Source: Nematopogon swammerdamellus
Lineage: Eukaryota > Arthropoda > Insecta > Lepidoptera > Adelidae
Direction: 5' to 3'
Length of the DNA stretch: 64,000 bases
NCBI GenBank assembly: GCA_946902875.1
Contig: OX336348.1
Coordinates: 18,067,741 to 18,131,740 of the forward strand
The notes below the pieces were generated by a model. That model was not told the DNA's origin. It worked only from the letters and a program-made list of their open reading frames with translations, and did not search any database. Below, piece after piece: positions 52,795 to 64,000 of the stretch (positions are counted from its first letter, which is position 1; each line of letters begins with the position of its first letter). The position numbers and the translations under genes were made by a program.

Positions 52795-54136
52795 CTATCG
52801 CCGCGAGCCGCTTCTGATTCGCCGATCACTTCCGTGCCTTCGCCGCTGAAGCGGAGGAGTACCACCATAGTAAAAGAAGACGAGTAAGATAACTGGAGGC
52901 CATTTTTAAAATAACTACCTACGCTGCGCCGAGCCTCCAGGGATGTCACAACTCACAACACTAACACAATTGACAGGCAGTGAGCCCATCATGGTGGAAA
53001 TGCTATTCTTTAAAATTATTATGTACATTTATGTATTTTTTATTTATAGACCAAGAGCCAGCTCCCAAAATTTTACTCTAACAGAATATATGAGTTGTCA
53101 TAGATTTATTATATACTGGCGTTAAGGTATATTTTCGAAAGCTGTATTTTCGATAGACAGTGAACGATGTTATTTTGATGTTTGAGCCCTTGACAACGAT
53201 ACCGCAATAATCGGATACTCAATAATCGGATGCTTAGTTCTGGCGCTACGGTGGAACATACGTAAAAACAAACACACACACACATAAATTGCTAAAAAGA
53301 TAACCCTTCATTTTTGCTTCGCGCAATCGGGTAAAATTTTTTTTAACTTTAACCTCCCAAAAATTAATGCAATGTCAAAATTCAACTTTAACTCACGTCC
53401 GTCTTTGGACAACCATTTCGTAGTCGCGGAAGATGAAGAGAATTAATAAGTGGGCAAAAAATTTATAACTATAAAAATTATAGAAAATATATTTAGAATT
53501 ATAGAAAATATATATATAATTAAATATATTTAAAATAATCAAATAAATAATTTTAAAATGTATTTATTAATTTTGTTTTATTATTACTAACTTATATTTT
53601 TATTTTTGTTATTTTAATGAATTACTTAATAACTTGGTTGGTCGCTAGCAGTCATGAAAGTGTCCGCGGTAGGAGCTGTGGCCATTTATAGAAGACAAAA
53701 CCGCGCGTAATTGCGTTGTGCGTGGTATCTCTAACAAGTCTGAACAAGTCGATAACCGCGGGCCCGCGCACCGCGCGACCTTCGAGTGCGCCGCGCGGCC
53801 GCGCCCGATGCCGGGGTTCGCGAATGGTTTTTGCAGCTATTAATAACTAATTAATACTATAATTTATATAGTTATGTAAGTAGTTTGTTTAGCATTTTAA
53901 TTTTGTATTCATTTTATATCAAATAAATCTCTATATATCCAAATTTCCAAGTTAGAATTCCTGAACACATTTTCATTAGTTTTATCTTATTTATACTATA
54001 ATTAAATACTAATAGGTACTTTCCTCTGACGTTACCGAGCCAGGTCTCAAGTCAATTCCTTCGCTTAGTACCTACTCGTATTAATAACTTACATAATTTA
54101 ACTACATACTTTAATAATATTTTTTATGTTACTGAC

Positions 54137-54231
54137 CTTTCGATGGCAGCAGGTAATGAGAATAATGTTAACTCGCGATTCGAGCCTGATCTATTCATGC
54201 AGCCGTACACACTGCAGAAACGCGGAGCCAT
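54137..54231 (-). CDS. THAP zinc-finger first exon, copy A
   Basis: ATG at 54231, 95 bp, ending in AAAG before donor GTCAGT. It encodes MAPRFCSVYGCMNRSG followed by a segment ending LTLFSLPAAIER. C-x4-C plus F-SLP matches the first half of a THAP (C2CH) DNA-binding domain, found in P-element-type transposases and in host regulators. The second half (Trp, C-x2-H, AVPTxF-like) should lie in the next exon, which was not found in the unit. The donor differs from copies B and C (GTAAGT). It is either a host THAP gene 5' exon spread by repeats or part of a transposon. Confidence 0.6.
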
Positions 54232-54586
54232 TATGTTAGTGCAATAAAATAAAATTCGAATAATAATACTTTCTATCGGGAAGCGGCAGGCGGCGCGGTG
54301 GCAGGCAGCGGCCGTCACGTGGTGTGCGTCACCGAGCGCGGGGGCGGGGTGACCATCACCATAGTTAAACCACACAAGTTAGCCGTCTTCATACAAACGC
54401 GCCGATTTCGCACTCACACAAGCGCGCGCCTGCGCACGCTGTCTGTACACAACCACTACATGCATTCTCACTGTCTCTCGCGCGTAGTCAGCACACCACG
54501 TGACGGCCGCTGCCTGCCGCCGCGCCGCCTGCCGCTTCCCGATAGAAAGTATTATTATTCGAATTTTATTTTATTGCACTAACATA
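54232..54586. promoter_or_regulatory. Possible bidirectional promoter between THAP exons A and B
   Basis: 355 bp separates two divergent ATGs. Both sides carry CACGTGACGGCCGCTGCCTG (E-box CACGTG at 54316-54321 and 54497-54502) in mirrored orientation, within GC-rich DNA. The centre (54355-54480) holds an asymmetric segment with ttaaaccacacaagttagcc and caaccactacatgcattctc. No TATA box is evident. The same promoter-type block recurs upstream of exon C (CACGTG 55897-55902) and, inverted, at 57216-57350. Confidence 0.45.
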
Positions 54587-54681
54587 ATGGCTTCGCGTTT
54601 CTGCAGTGTGTACGGCTGCATGAATAGATCAGGCTCGAATCGCGAGTTAACATTATTCTCATTACCTGCTGCCATCGAAAG
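54587..54681 (+). CDS. THAP zinc-finger first exon, copy B
   Basis: ATG at 54587 in context cactaacataatgg, 95 bp, ends AAAG|GTAAGT. It encodes MASRFCSVYGCMNRSG and a segment ending LTLFSLPAAIER; it differs from copy A at residue 3. The reading frame and donor are intact and the phase is identical in all three copies. No acceptor-linked second exon is recognised downstream before unit C. Confidence 0.6.
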
Positions 54682-55808
54682 GTAAGTAACATACAAAATA
54701 TTATTAAAGTATGTAGTTAAATTATATAAGTTATTAATACGAGTAGGTACTAAGCGAAGGAATTGACTTGAGACCTGGCTCGGTAACGTCAGAGCAAAGT
54801 ACCTATTAGTATTTAATTATAGTATTAATTAGTTATTAATAGGTAGCTGCAAAAACCATTCGCGAACCCCGGCATCGGGCGCGGCCGCGCGGGGCACGCG
54901 AAGGCTGCGCCGCGCGCGGGCCCGCGGTTGTCGACTTGTTCAGACTTGTTAGAGATACCACGCACAACGCATTTTCGCGCGGTTTTGTCTTCTATAAATG
55001 GCCACAGCTCCTACCGCGGACACTTTCATGACTGCTAGCGACCAACCAAGTTATTAAGTAATTCATTAAAATAACAAAAATAAAAATATTAGTTATTAAG
55101 TAATAATAAAACAAAATTAATAAATACATTTTAAAATTATTTATTTGATAATTTTTTTATTAAGATTAATAATTATATTAATCTATAATTCTAAATATAT
55201 TTTCTATAATTTTTATAGTTATAAATTTTTTGCCCACTTATTAATTCTCTTCATCGTCCGCGACTACGAAATGGTTGTCCAAAGACGGACGTGAGTTAAA
55301 GTTGAATTTTGACATTGCATTAATTTTTGGGAGGTTAAAGTTAAAAAAAAATTTTACCCGACTGCGCGAAGCAAAAATGAAGGGTTATCTTTTTAGCAAT
55401 TTATGTGTATGTTTGTTTTTACGTATGTTCCACCGTAGCGCCAGAACTAAGCATCCGACTATTGAGTGGGTTATCGTTGTCAAGGGCTCAAACATCAAAA
55501 TAACATCGTTCACTGTCTATCGAAAATACAGCTTTCGAAAATATACCTTAACGCCAGTATATAATAAATCTATGACAACTCATATATTTTGTTAGAGTAA
55601 AATTTTGGGAGCTGGCTCTTGGTCTATAAATAAAAAAATACATAAATGTACATAATAATTTTAAAGAATAGCATTTCCACCATGAAGGGCTCACTGCCTG
55701 TCAATTGTGTTAGTGTTGTGAGTTGTGACATCCCTGGAGGCTCGGCGCAGCGTAGGTAGTTATTTTAAAAATGGCCTCCAGTTATCTTACTCGTCTTCTT
55801 TTACTATG

Positions 55809-57216
55809 GTCTGTACACAACCACTACATGCATTCTCACTGTTCCTCGCGCGTAGTCAGTGATGGTCGCCCCGCCCCCGCGCTCGATGACGCACACCACG
55901 TGACGGCCGCTGCCTGCCACCGCGCCGCTTCCCGATAGAAAGTATTATTATTCGAATTTTATTTTATTGCACTAACATAATGGCTCCGCGTTTCTGCAGT
56001 GTGTATGGCTGCATGAATAGATCAGGTTTGAATCGCGAGTTAACATTATTCTCATTACCTGCTCCCATCGAAAGGTAAGTAACATAAAAAATATTATTAA
56101 AGTATGTAGTTAAATTATGTAAGTTATTAATACGAGTAGGTACTAAGCGAAGGAATTGACTTGAGACCTGGCTCGGTAACGTCAGAGCAAAGTACCTATT
56201 AGTATTTAATTATAGTATTAATTAGTTATTAATAGGTAGGTACTAGCTGCAAAAACCATTCGCGAACCCCGGCATCGGGCGCGGCCGCGCGGCGCACGCA
56301 AAGGCTGCGCCGTGCGCGGGCGACTTGTTCAGACTTGTTCAGACTTGTTAGAGATACCACGCACAACGTACATTCGCGCGGTTTTGTCTTCTATAAATGG
56401 CCACAGCTCCTACCGCGGACACTTTCATGACTGCTAGCGACCAACCAAGTTATTAAGTAATTCATTAAAATAACAAAAATAAAAATATAAGTTATTAAGT
56501 AATAATAAAACAAAATTAATAAATACATTTTAAAATTATTTATTTGATAATTTTTTTATTAAGATTAATAATTATATTAATGTATAATTCTAAATGTATT
56601 TTCTATAATTTTTATAGTTATAAATTTTTTGCCCACTTATTAATTACCTATCTTCATCGTCCGCGACTACGAAATGGTTGTCCAAAGACGGACGTGAGTT
56701 AAAGTTGAATTTTGACATTGCATTAATTTTTGGGAGGTTAAAGTTAAAAAAAAAAATTTACCCGACTGCGCGAAGCAAACATGAAGGGTTATCTTTTTAG
56801 CAATTTATGTGTGTGTATGTTTGTTTTTACGTATGTTCCACCGTAGCGCCAGAACTAAGCATCCGATTATTGAGTGGGGTATCGTTGTCAAGGGCTCAAA
56901 CATCAAAATAACATCGTTCACTGTCTATCGAAAATACAGCTTTCGAAAATATACCTTAACGCCAGTATATAATAAATCTATGACAACTCATATATTCTGT
57001 TAGAGTAAAATTTTGGGAGCTGGCTCTTGGTCTATAAATAAAAAATACATAAATGTACATAATAATTTTAAAGAATAGCATTTCCACCATGATGGGCTCA
57101 CTGCCTGTCAATTGTGTTAGTGTTGTGAGTTGTGACATCCCTGGAGGCTCGGCGCAGCGTAGGTAGTTATTTTAAAAATGGCCTCCAGTTATCTTACTCG
57201 TCTTCTTTTACTATGC
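55809..57216 (+). repeat. THAP unit C
   Basis: A third copy of the unit, in the same orientation as B and directly abutting it. Promoter-like block (55812-55936), exon (55980-56074), AT-rich and GC-rich blocks, internal terminal module (56758-57000), then gtgacatccctggaggctcg and ctatg (57212-57216). Unit length is about 1.4 kb. After 57216 the promoter-like block reappears inverted, suggesting that a further minus-oriented copy was lost. Confidence 0.85.
55980..56074 (+). CDS. THAP zinc-finger first exon, copy C
   Basis: ATG at 55980, 95 bp, ends AAAG|GTAAGT. It encodes MAPRFCSVYGCMNRSG and a segment ending LTLFSLPAPIER, with residue changes against A and B but the Cys pair, the FSLP and the frame preserved. 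Same exon length and intron phase as the other copies. Confidence 0.6.
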
Positions 57217-57350
57217 CATCACTGACTACGCGCGAGAGACAGTGAGAATGCATGTAGTGGTTGTGTACAGACAGCGTACGCAGGCGCGCGCTTGTGTGAG
57301 TGCGAAATCGGCGCGTTTGTATGAAGACGGCTAACTTGTGTGGTTTAACT
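57217..57350 (-). repeat. Inverted copy of the THAP promoter-like block
   Basis: The plus sequence ccatcactgactacgcgcga, gtagtggttgtgtacagaca and gcgcgttt to ggctaacttgtgtggtttaa is the reverse complement of 54358-54490. It ends at about 57350, where unrelated GC-rich sequence begins; no THAP exon follows. Confidence 0.7.
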
Positions 57351-58228
57351 ATGGTACCACTCCCGTGAGGCCCGGCAGGAGAGCGACCGCGCCCCCGCCG
57401 ACTTCGGCTCAATCTCTCTCCCTCCGGTTCATCCATGATTAATCTGAAGTCATCGTCCACATATTTTATTATTCTACAGCGAATTTTAACATTAGGTAGG
57501 TACAAAGTACCTACTTTAACTTACCGACGAGGGTATTGTGGTTAATCACAGTTTTATTTCTTCAAGCATACCACAGATGATACAAACAATTACACAGTAC
57601 ACTCTCAATACACGGGATATGGCAAAAAAAATAAACAATAATATTTCATATTACAAGTCATTTTAAATGAATTAATTAATAAAAATAATTAAAACATCCA
57701 ATAAGATTTTTATAAGGTATCTGAGGCCAGAATTAAATCAAAATGCATACTTAAAAGACGTAAAATCGAATTCACAATAAAAAAAAAAAAATAAAAAAAA
57801 TAAACATTCCTCTCAGATTTAAATCTCAAAATACAAAGAATAATGGGCAAACCTCTATGAGTATGTTAAATTGCAATACACAAGGTAGGTAGCGCCTGTA
57901 GCGCAACACCGATCACCCTGCTCACCTCGATTATTGGTATAAATCGTGCGCGTGTGTATAAGGTAGGTACCCTAAGTCTAGTACCTTCGACTTGATATAA
58001 TTTTGGTTGGCTTTACTTTAACAAGGAAACCCTACTAAATCAGTCAGTGACTATTCACCCACACATCCCCGGCATGATAATACAATGTATGTAGTTAGAT
58101 AAATAATACGGAACAACGACTCACCTTGAATCCGATATAATTGTTCTTTCTTACCAAATCCGATGCTTAACCCAATCCAGTGGCATCCGACCGACCCAAT
58201 ATCGTAGCGCGTGGATGTTGTCTCACTT
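57351..58228. other. Intergenic, no gene
   Basis: 57360-57440 is GC-rich, the rest AT-rich with long A/T runs. 57895-57970 (tagcgcaacaccgatcaccc) resembles the repeat near 8060. 57790 is a poly-A-rich patch. Nothing codes. Confidence 0.4.
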
Positions 58229-58452
58229 CTGAAGCTATTAAAACGCTTCGTCGATACAGTATAATATTTTATTAATATTTCACACACAACGCTATCGTCC
58301 GCCCGTCTTTGGAGGAATAGCACCCGTCGTCGACGACCTGTCGCGCGTTCCTTTTTCGTTTTCCTCTTTGCCCTCTTTTTTTTCGCTCCTTTCTTTCTCG
58401 TTTTGTCTCTGTCTAACATTCCACCACTTACATTCTAAGATTGCTAGCTAAC
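58229..58452 (-). repeat. LTR-like repeat, copy 2
   Basis: Nearly identical to 35852-36066 (attaaaacgcttcgtcgata, then cattctaagattgctagcta). It lies at the 3' side of a Jockey-like LINE, as copy 1 does. The flanking bases do not show the aatg pair seen at copy 1. Confidence 0.6.
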
Positions 58453-60144
58453 AATTGAGTGTTACTAACGTTGAAGGAGACAAGGTTCTCCTGGCCCCAT
58501 ATAGCTATTTTTCCGAAAACGTTATCGACCTTATCAACAACTGAACGTTGATCCGTTGAGATCTCTACTCTTCCAGTCCTTAACATAGCCCTCGTGCTCC
58601 GTGCTGTCGTCTGCATAGCTGTGTATCATGCCCAAGGATGTTTATAAATATTAAGAAAAGCGTAGGCGACAACACAGAGCCCTGCGGAACACCAGCGTTG
58701 ATTGGAAAGTCGTCCGATTTCGAGCCATCGATGGTAACGAAGATGGAACGACCTGCCAAAAAGCTGGCGATCCAGGTGCAGAGTTTGGGTTGAATGCCGA
58801 AGGACGAAAGCTTCGTGGTGTGGTATCGAGGGAAGATTTGCACCCTGGTCATCCAACGTTGAGTTAGACGCGAAAAGACGAGCAAAAATGTTCGCCTTTT
58901 CCTTCGCGAGGATAGCGACAGACCGTTCCAGGGGTGGTGTAGCAGAGCGACAGAAGTTTCGTCCGATAGAGTTGGCGAGAGATCAGAATGCGCGGCTGCC
59001 GGTCGGACATCGCACTAGTTTCTCGCCAATTCTATGATCGTGCTTAGACTTGGCCACGATGAGTGTTCGCTTGCAAGACGCTGGAGGAGGCGTTAAGTGC
59101 GCGCCTTGCCTCAGCGGTACGTGCGGAGAGCCACCGCCTGCAGGCTTGGTTCTTGGCCTCTACAGCGCGGCATTGGCGGTTGAACCATGGCTTGTGAGTA
59201 CCGCCCACTGGTACAACAGAAGATGGAATAAAGTATTCCATACCCTGTTGTACCAGTTCGGCAATAGACTCAGCGCACGTTAATGGATCCGAAGACCTGC
59301 TTCCAAGGGAAACTTCCTAGAAAGGATCGGAATTCCTCCCATTGTGCTGACTTATAGTGCCAAACTGTACGAGTGCTGGGCTCGCGCGTTTTCGCGTAGT
59401 ACACAGTCGGCACTGTACAGGACACTAGGCAGTGATCAGAGCTCCCGAGGGGAGCTTTGACACTAACTCTGTATCCTGTAGGTTCAGAAGTCAGCACAAG
59501 GTCCAGCAAGCTAGGCTTGTGCGGAGGATTGTCAGGTATGCGTGTAAATCCCGATACCGTCTGCGGCAATCCGTGGGCTATGGCCAAGTTGTAAGCTTCC
59601 CGGCCGGAGTGATCGGTGACGGTGGACCCAAGCCATTCCTTATGTTTGACGTTGAAGTCGCCCACCGTCACAGTTTCAGCCGTAGGAAGCTCACAAAGCA
59701 GTTTGTCTGTCACTCTGCTGAGGTGCTCAAAGAATGCAACAGTCTCGTTGACACCAAGGTTAGGCGAGCGATAAAGGCCCGCATAGATTCTCACCACGTA
59801 GGGAAGATTCACGCGGACCCATATTACTGGGAATCGGGAGTCTTTAACATGGCATAATCTCTTGACGGAGACATCGGATCGGCCATAAAGGCAGACACCA
59901 CTTTTGGGCATAAAACTTTCAAATAGTGTATAGCCCGGAACACTGAGATCCGTGGAGTCTGCTGGCTGGCAGATCTGAGTCTCCGTCAAGAACAATAAAT
60001 GTGGTCTTGCCGACTCCAGGTGATGGGAGACGGCAACCAAGTTTGCGCGAAGACCGCGAAGATGTTGGCGAGGTCAACGCGAAATGATTTAGGGGGATTA
60101 TTACAACCCGCAGTGCAACGTTTTATTTTAAGTTTTCGTGCCAT
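58440..60144 (-). pseudogene. Jockey-like LINE ORF2, internally deleted
   Basis: ATG at 60144 (MARKLKIKRCTAGCNNPPKS), a 2-bp frameshift near 60055 within a NIRGLRANL-like motif, then endonuclease: FLTETQICQPAD, LYRSPNLG, TVGDFNVKHKEWLG and LGSSDHCLVS, all catalytic positions present, to a stop at 59270. The linker MEYFIPSSVVPVGGTHKPWF and RAVEAKNQACRRWLSA follows. The RT N-terminal half is missing: the frame jumps near 58862 to KLSSFGIQPKLCTWIASFLA, GVPQGSVLSPTLFLIFIN, and SYADDSTEHEGY in a shifted frame near 58600. It is related to 4984-7896 but a different family, and cannot be active. Confidence 0.82.
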
Positions 60145-60765
60145 GATTATTAGAGGCTTGTAAATTATGAGGCGTAGAGGAAAGAACAGATCGGAGAGGC
60201 AGTTATGCCGTCGCACACCCGCGTGGCTCGATTGTTCGACAGCCACGGAGCACGGAAGGGCCCCAGACCCCTGCATCAGGATAACAGCGGTAACCCCCTT
60301 CCGTGTACCACACGGACCGCTGAGACCATCTGCAGACTATTCGCCGGTTGGCCCGGGGCAGCCTCCACGCGGTGGTTAGCCGCGAGGTTCGGGCCCACTA
60401 CTGACACGACTAGGGCTAAGCTAGTCACGACGGGCAGGCCGCGGTACCCTGTTTCTCTGGGTCTCCCTGACCTCCGCGACTCCCTGACAGTATCTGTGTG
60501 CTCAGATGAGCGAGTAAGCACAGCATCCACGACTCCGACCCGTCGATCCTCTACGCAAGTCCACCTGACCGGCTAGGTGTCAGCTGACCTCCAAGTGCAG
60601 CAAGCTGCATCAGGAGTGTTTACGCCGACACCCTGTGGTACCCGCCCGGACGGCACGGTGGAAGACCTATCTACCACAAGTATTTTGCTGTTCATTTGGC
60701 ACCACCCAGGAGGCACGTGTGACTTAGGACCATAAGGTATCACGGACGCGAACAACTCTACCCCC
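60145..60765 (-). other. Probable 5' region of the LINE, GC-rich
   Basis: The minus frame is open up to 60276, upstream of the ATG at 60144. 60280-60760 is GC-rich with no domain and could be the LINE 5' UTR or part of its ORF1. It ends where the plus-strand CR1-like LINE begins (about 60766), so the two LINEs are head to head. Confidence 0.4.
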
Positions 60766-62720
60766 CAAAACGTAAACCTATCTATCTTATCGTAAACCTT
60801 ATCGATAAAAGTGACCACCTCACTCAATCTGTTCTGTCTTGTTTTGAACAATTTGGCCTTAAGCAAATTGTTTCGGAACCAACTCGAGTAACCTCTGACA
60901 CGCGAACCTTAATAGACTTAATATGTACAAACGCATTTGATTTTTGTAAAAACGTAGCCGTGTTGCACAATTCTGATCTCAGCGATCATGGAATGGTAAT
61001 AGCTAAGTTCACAATCTGTATTGAACGACCGCGTACGCGGAAAGTTACATTTAGATCCTTTGGTAACCTTGACCCTGTTGTCCTCAGCGACCATTGCAGC
61101 AAGCTGCCTTGGAATGACATTATATATTGTGAAACTATGGATGATAAAATCCAACTATTCAATTTTCTGATTAACAACCTATTTGCCACTCACGCGCCAA
61201 TCGCCACCCGCCATTGCAAACCCGTCCTTCAGCCCTGGTACACAGACGTGGTGCGCCGTATGATCACGCTACGGGATCGTGCGGGAGTGCGCGCGCGCGC
61301 TCCAAGTGCGACTCTCATCGGCGGTACTACCAAGATTTGCGTAATCAGGTAACCTCCGCCATAAGGCATGAGAAGAGTGCGTACTTCAATTATTTCATCA
61401 ATGGAAATTATAAAAATTCTAAATTACTTTGGCAAGGGATTAGAAAATGTACTATTCTTATGCCTGGTACCAGTCGTATCCCGCCTCATCTCTCCAATGC
61501 ACAGGAAATAAATAGTCACTTCCTAAAATTACCGGACATTGAACCTATAAAAGAGTCTACTCTCAATTTTTATATTAATAATCTTTTGAACCCAGAGAGT
61601 GGTGCATTTAATTTTGAACTCGTTTCTTGCGTTGAGGTACTAAAATTCATAAAATCTATGAAGTACAACGCTGAAGGTTTGGACGGTGTCACTATCAAGA
61701 TGATCAATTTGACCTTGCCGCACACTTTAAAGAGCATTACTCATATTGTAAACTGTACTATTTCCATGGGAAGTTGAAATAAAAGTTCCCTGAAATATGG
61801 AAAACTACTGTTGTAACACCGATACCAAAGAAAAGTCAAGTAAGCCAGTTTAAGGATCTAAGACCGATTAGTATTCTCCCGGCATTTTCTAAGATCTTGG
61901 AAAAGATTATGACCAAGCATCTGACCTGTTACTTAAATGCATTACACATAATTCCTGATAACCAATCTGGATTTCGGAAAGGTCACAGTACTTGCAATGC
62001 CTTATTGCATATAGCTGACGAAATTTTGGGCGTTTCGGATATGGGCAAGGTTACATTCCTAGTTTTGCTAGATTACTAGCGGGCCTTCGACTGTCTGGAC
62101 ACAGAGCTACTCCTCGATAAGTTGTCGTACTATGGGCTGGCTGACAGTACAGTCAAGCTTCTTAGCAGCTACCTCATTGGAAGGTACCAGATAACCAAAA
62201 CGTCCACCTCTGATGGCACTATTCAGTATTCTGACGCTGAGCCTGTGCAACGGGGCTGTCCGCAAGGGTCATCCATTTCAACTCTACTTTACACTGTCTT
62301 CACAGCTGACTTCCCAAAGTGTCTTCGGTACATGGAGTGCGACCTATTCGCTGACGACTCGCAGCTCAGACTCTCATTCTCACCGAGCCCCCTCGAGGAG
62401 GCGATTAACAAGGTCAACAGTGACCTTGATAACGTATGGAGGTGGTCCATCAACAGCGGCCTAGCTTTGAACCCACAGAAAACCATAGGCATGGTTATGG
62501 GAACTAGGCAAACTGTTCAGAGGATAATGGCTCAAAACCCTATGCTCAAACTTAATAATGTGGAATTGGGGCATTATTAAGTTAGAACAGTCGGCAAGAA
62601 ATCTCGGTGTACACATGGACAATACGTTGCGTTATCAAAAGCATGTCATGGATAAATTTAGAAGTTCCTTTGGTAAACTGAAAACATTGTATAAAATAAG
62701 AAAATTTCTCACTATATAAG
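60766..62720 (+). pseudogene. CR1/L2-like LINE ORF2, 5'- and 3'-truncated
   Basis: It starts inside the endonuclease: SEPTRVTSDTRTLIDLICTN and NSDLSDHGMVIAKF (catalytic SDH). Then FRSFGNLDPVVLSDHCSKLP, a frameshift near 61300, YYQDLRNQVTSAIRHEKSAY and EGLDGVTIKMINLTLPHTLK, a frameshift near 61780, and DLRPISILPAFSKILEK. A TAG (62077-62079) disrupts LLDYxRAFDCLD. It continues with RGCPQGSSISTLLYTVFTAD, LFADDSQLRLSF (catalytic) and GLALNPQKTIGMVMGTRQ. A small indel near 62575 moves the remainder to another frame, ending at about 62720 in the C-terminal region. It is a closer relative of 10797-13725 and 37005-37950. Confidence 0.88.
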
Positions 62721-62737
62721 TTAGGCACAAATCAAAA

Positions 62738-62910
62738 TCAAAATCAAAAAATCGTTTATTCTTTAAAATACATAATTGAAAAACAAGAAACAGTACTAAA
62801 AACTAGTAAATTTACATATAGAGAAAAAGAAAAATAAAAGAACATTGTACCCTGCTGTCCACGCTAGACCTAAAGTGGTCTGTCCTGTGGACAGCAGTGC
62901 TTACGAATAC
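62738..62910 (-). mobile_element. LINE/SINE 3' end with structured tail
   Basis: Minus strand: an ctgctgtccac/gtggacagcag stem enclosing an agacc/ggtct stem (62852-62897), then an AT-rich stretch, an AATAAA-type signal and a tail of gattttgattttgattt (62738-62757). The same tail type ends the LINE at 41958. No ORF remains. Confidence 0.5.
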
Positions 62911-64000
62911 GCATTAATAGATACATTTTAAATATTAAATATTACAAGATTGAACAATTCAATTTAGTCTAAATACTTACCTACCTATAAAAAATTTCGC
63001 ATTATCTATCTATTTATGAACTACGTTTATATTTATGTGTTTTTTTTACTATTGTGAAGGACCTTGATCGTCTAGAATTTTTTTCTTTAAATTAATATAA
63101 GTATATAACTGATACTCAGTACATACCAGTTATTTCAACAGTTTAATCGAGCCTCTAGTCAGATAGGCTTTATTGTTATGACTTCACTAATAAATGTATT
63201 GCAATTATTTCCTTACTACGTGTGATGTGTGGCCAAGGAAATTAACTGTAGACCGGCCAAGTCGTGTACTAATGTTATGTGTGGACCTAACTGGCTTGTG
63301 TGACCTATACAAAACTGAATTTCAGACGAATTTCATAAATTTCAGTAGATGTATTCTAACTATCTCAGATAACCCACCTCGGTGCCAGGCTGTTAAATGA
63401 GATGTAGAATAATGAACGAAGTGGGCCCACTTCCTCGTGAGATTATAATTATAATGGTTTTACCTGCCAGGCAGATAAATCCAATGCGCATTTATTTCCT
63501 TTATTTGAGTTCACATCCCTACCGACCGGCAGTTACAGCCAAACCATAAAACGCTTGTGATATACGGCGGGTTCAGATAGTCATAATTTGGGTAATTAAT
63601 TAGGCATTACATTCGAAGCTTGTCAGCCTCCAGGAAATATGTATTCACTATATTTCTCTCCTTTTATGGTTTGCTATCATGGAGTGAACAATCTCCCGAC
63701 TCTTGTCGGCAAATACAGAAATTCATGAAGTTCAGAAATTATCCAGTAATGCTTCTCTTTGTTAAGGAACCCCAGTGTAATATTGATAGGTGTCTCAGAA
63801 ATGATTGCAATCCTATATTAGTGAAAGTAGACTAATTGGCAAACTAATCCAACAATTATATTTGCTTGTCATGAGAACTCGAGGAATGAAACTAGAATTT
63901 AATCCAAAATATTACGTAATATGATCAGTTCAAACTCTAAATTACTACAGTGAGTTAATTACTTCATGAACCATTAATTGAAAATTGTGGTGTTTACTTT
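62911..64000. other. Intergenic, no recognised gene
   Basis: AT-rich DNA. The plus frames 63194-63400 and 63620-63835 are short, have no recognised domain and no sign of selection. No repeat family seen elsewhere in the window was noticed here. Confidence 0.4.

Larger units (their letters stand above)
52862..55808. repeat. THAP-unit palindrome (units A and B, head to head)
   Basis: Unit A (52862 to about 54370, minus) and unit B (about 54484-55808, plus) are reverse complements over about 1.3 kb, centred near 54400. Each reads outward from a GC-rich, CACGTG-containing spacer. The order is THAP first exon, AT-rich spacer, a GC-rich block (gcgaaccccggcatcgggcg), an AT-rich block, an internal copy of the acccgactgcgcgaagc terminal module, then gtgacatccctggaggctcg and a ctatgg end. 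Differences are small substitutions and indels. No transposase is seen. Confidence 0.85.

Noticed and set aside
52749..52949. Upstream minus frame feeding into Gypsy gag
   Set aside because: Most of it is the end of the THAP-unit repeat (the same sequence occurs at 55728 and 57130), so the fusion is a junction artefact rather than a gag leader.
63620..63835. Small secreted protein (hydrophobic start, four Cys)
   Set aside because: A 71-aa frame in AT-rich DNA without homology or splice context; a chance ORF cannot be excluded.

Overview
The window looks like a moth or butterfly (Lepidoptera) nuclear chromosome segment made almost entirely of transposable elements. The evidence is AT-rich spacer DNA, an intron-split Ig/FN3 muscle-protein gene, Helitron ends of the type common in Lepidoptera, many 5'-truncated non-LTR retrotransposons, BEL/Pao and Gypsy LTR elements, and dispersed repeats ending in a 'tacggaaccctaaaa' motif. 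No bacterial or organellar genes were seen.

Layout. 1-4600: a 141-bp tandem repeat, a Helitron 3' end, a foldback element and a non-autonomous Helitron whose body is a 68-bp minisatellite. 4601-9124: an element with inverted ends, split by a Jockey-like LINE. 9125-14400: a CR1/L2-like LINE with both ORFs, itself holding a small RTE insertion. 14400-24700: LINE scraps, hairpins, GC-rich islands and a 1.8-kb foldback element. 24753-25656: three exons of a projectin/twitchin-like giant muscle protein, the only convincing host gene. 25800-28096: a 95-bp minisatellite, a tRNA-like SINE head and an R2/NeSL-like RT fragment. 28097-33073: a structurally complete BEL/Pao element (476-bp LTRs, 5-bp target duplication) that lacks reverse transcriptase. 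33855-36830: a pentanucleotide array, LINE fragments, an 87-bp palindrome, an LTR-like repeat and a 36-bp minisatellite. 37005-52862: one Gypsy element on the minus strand, broken into pieces by nested insertions. The insertions are two copies of a composite of foldback element, 68-bp array, pentanucleotide satellite and 'acccgact' end, plus Helitron pieces and a short element with a hammerhead-ribozyme-like motif. 52862-57350: three copies of a 1.4-kb unit carrying a THAP zinc-finger first exon, two of them head to head around a shared GC-rich promoter-like spacer. 58229-62910: an LTR-like repeat, a Jockey-like LINE and a CR1-like LINE. The last kilobase shows nothing recognisable.

Nearly every transposon ORF carries stops, frameshifts or deletions, so the window is mostly a record of nested insertion. 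The parts that ordinary element annotation does not explain are the hammerhead-like motif (44259-44321), the repeated THAP exon palindrome, the strong one-strand excess of GCGG in the BEL element, and the recurrent module order around the 68-bp array. All calls were made by eye from sequence and translations; no database search was run.
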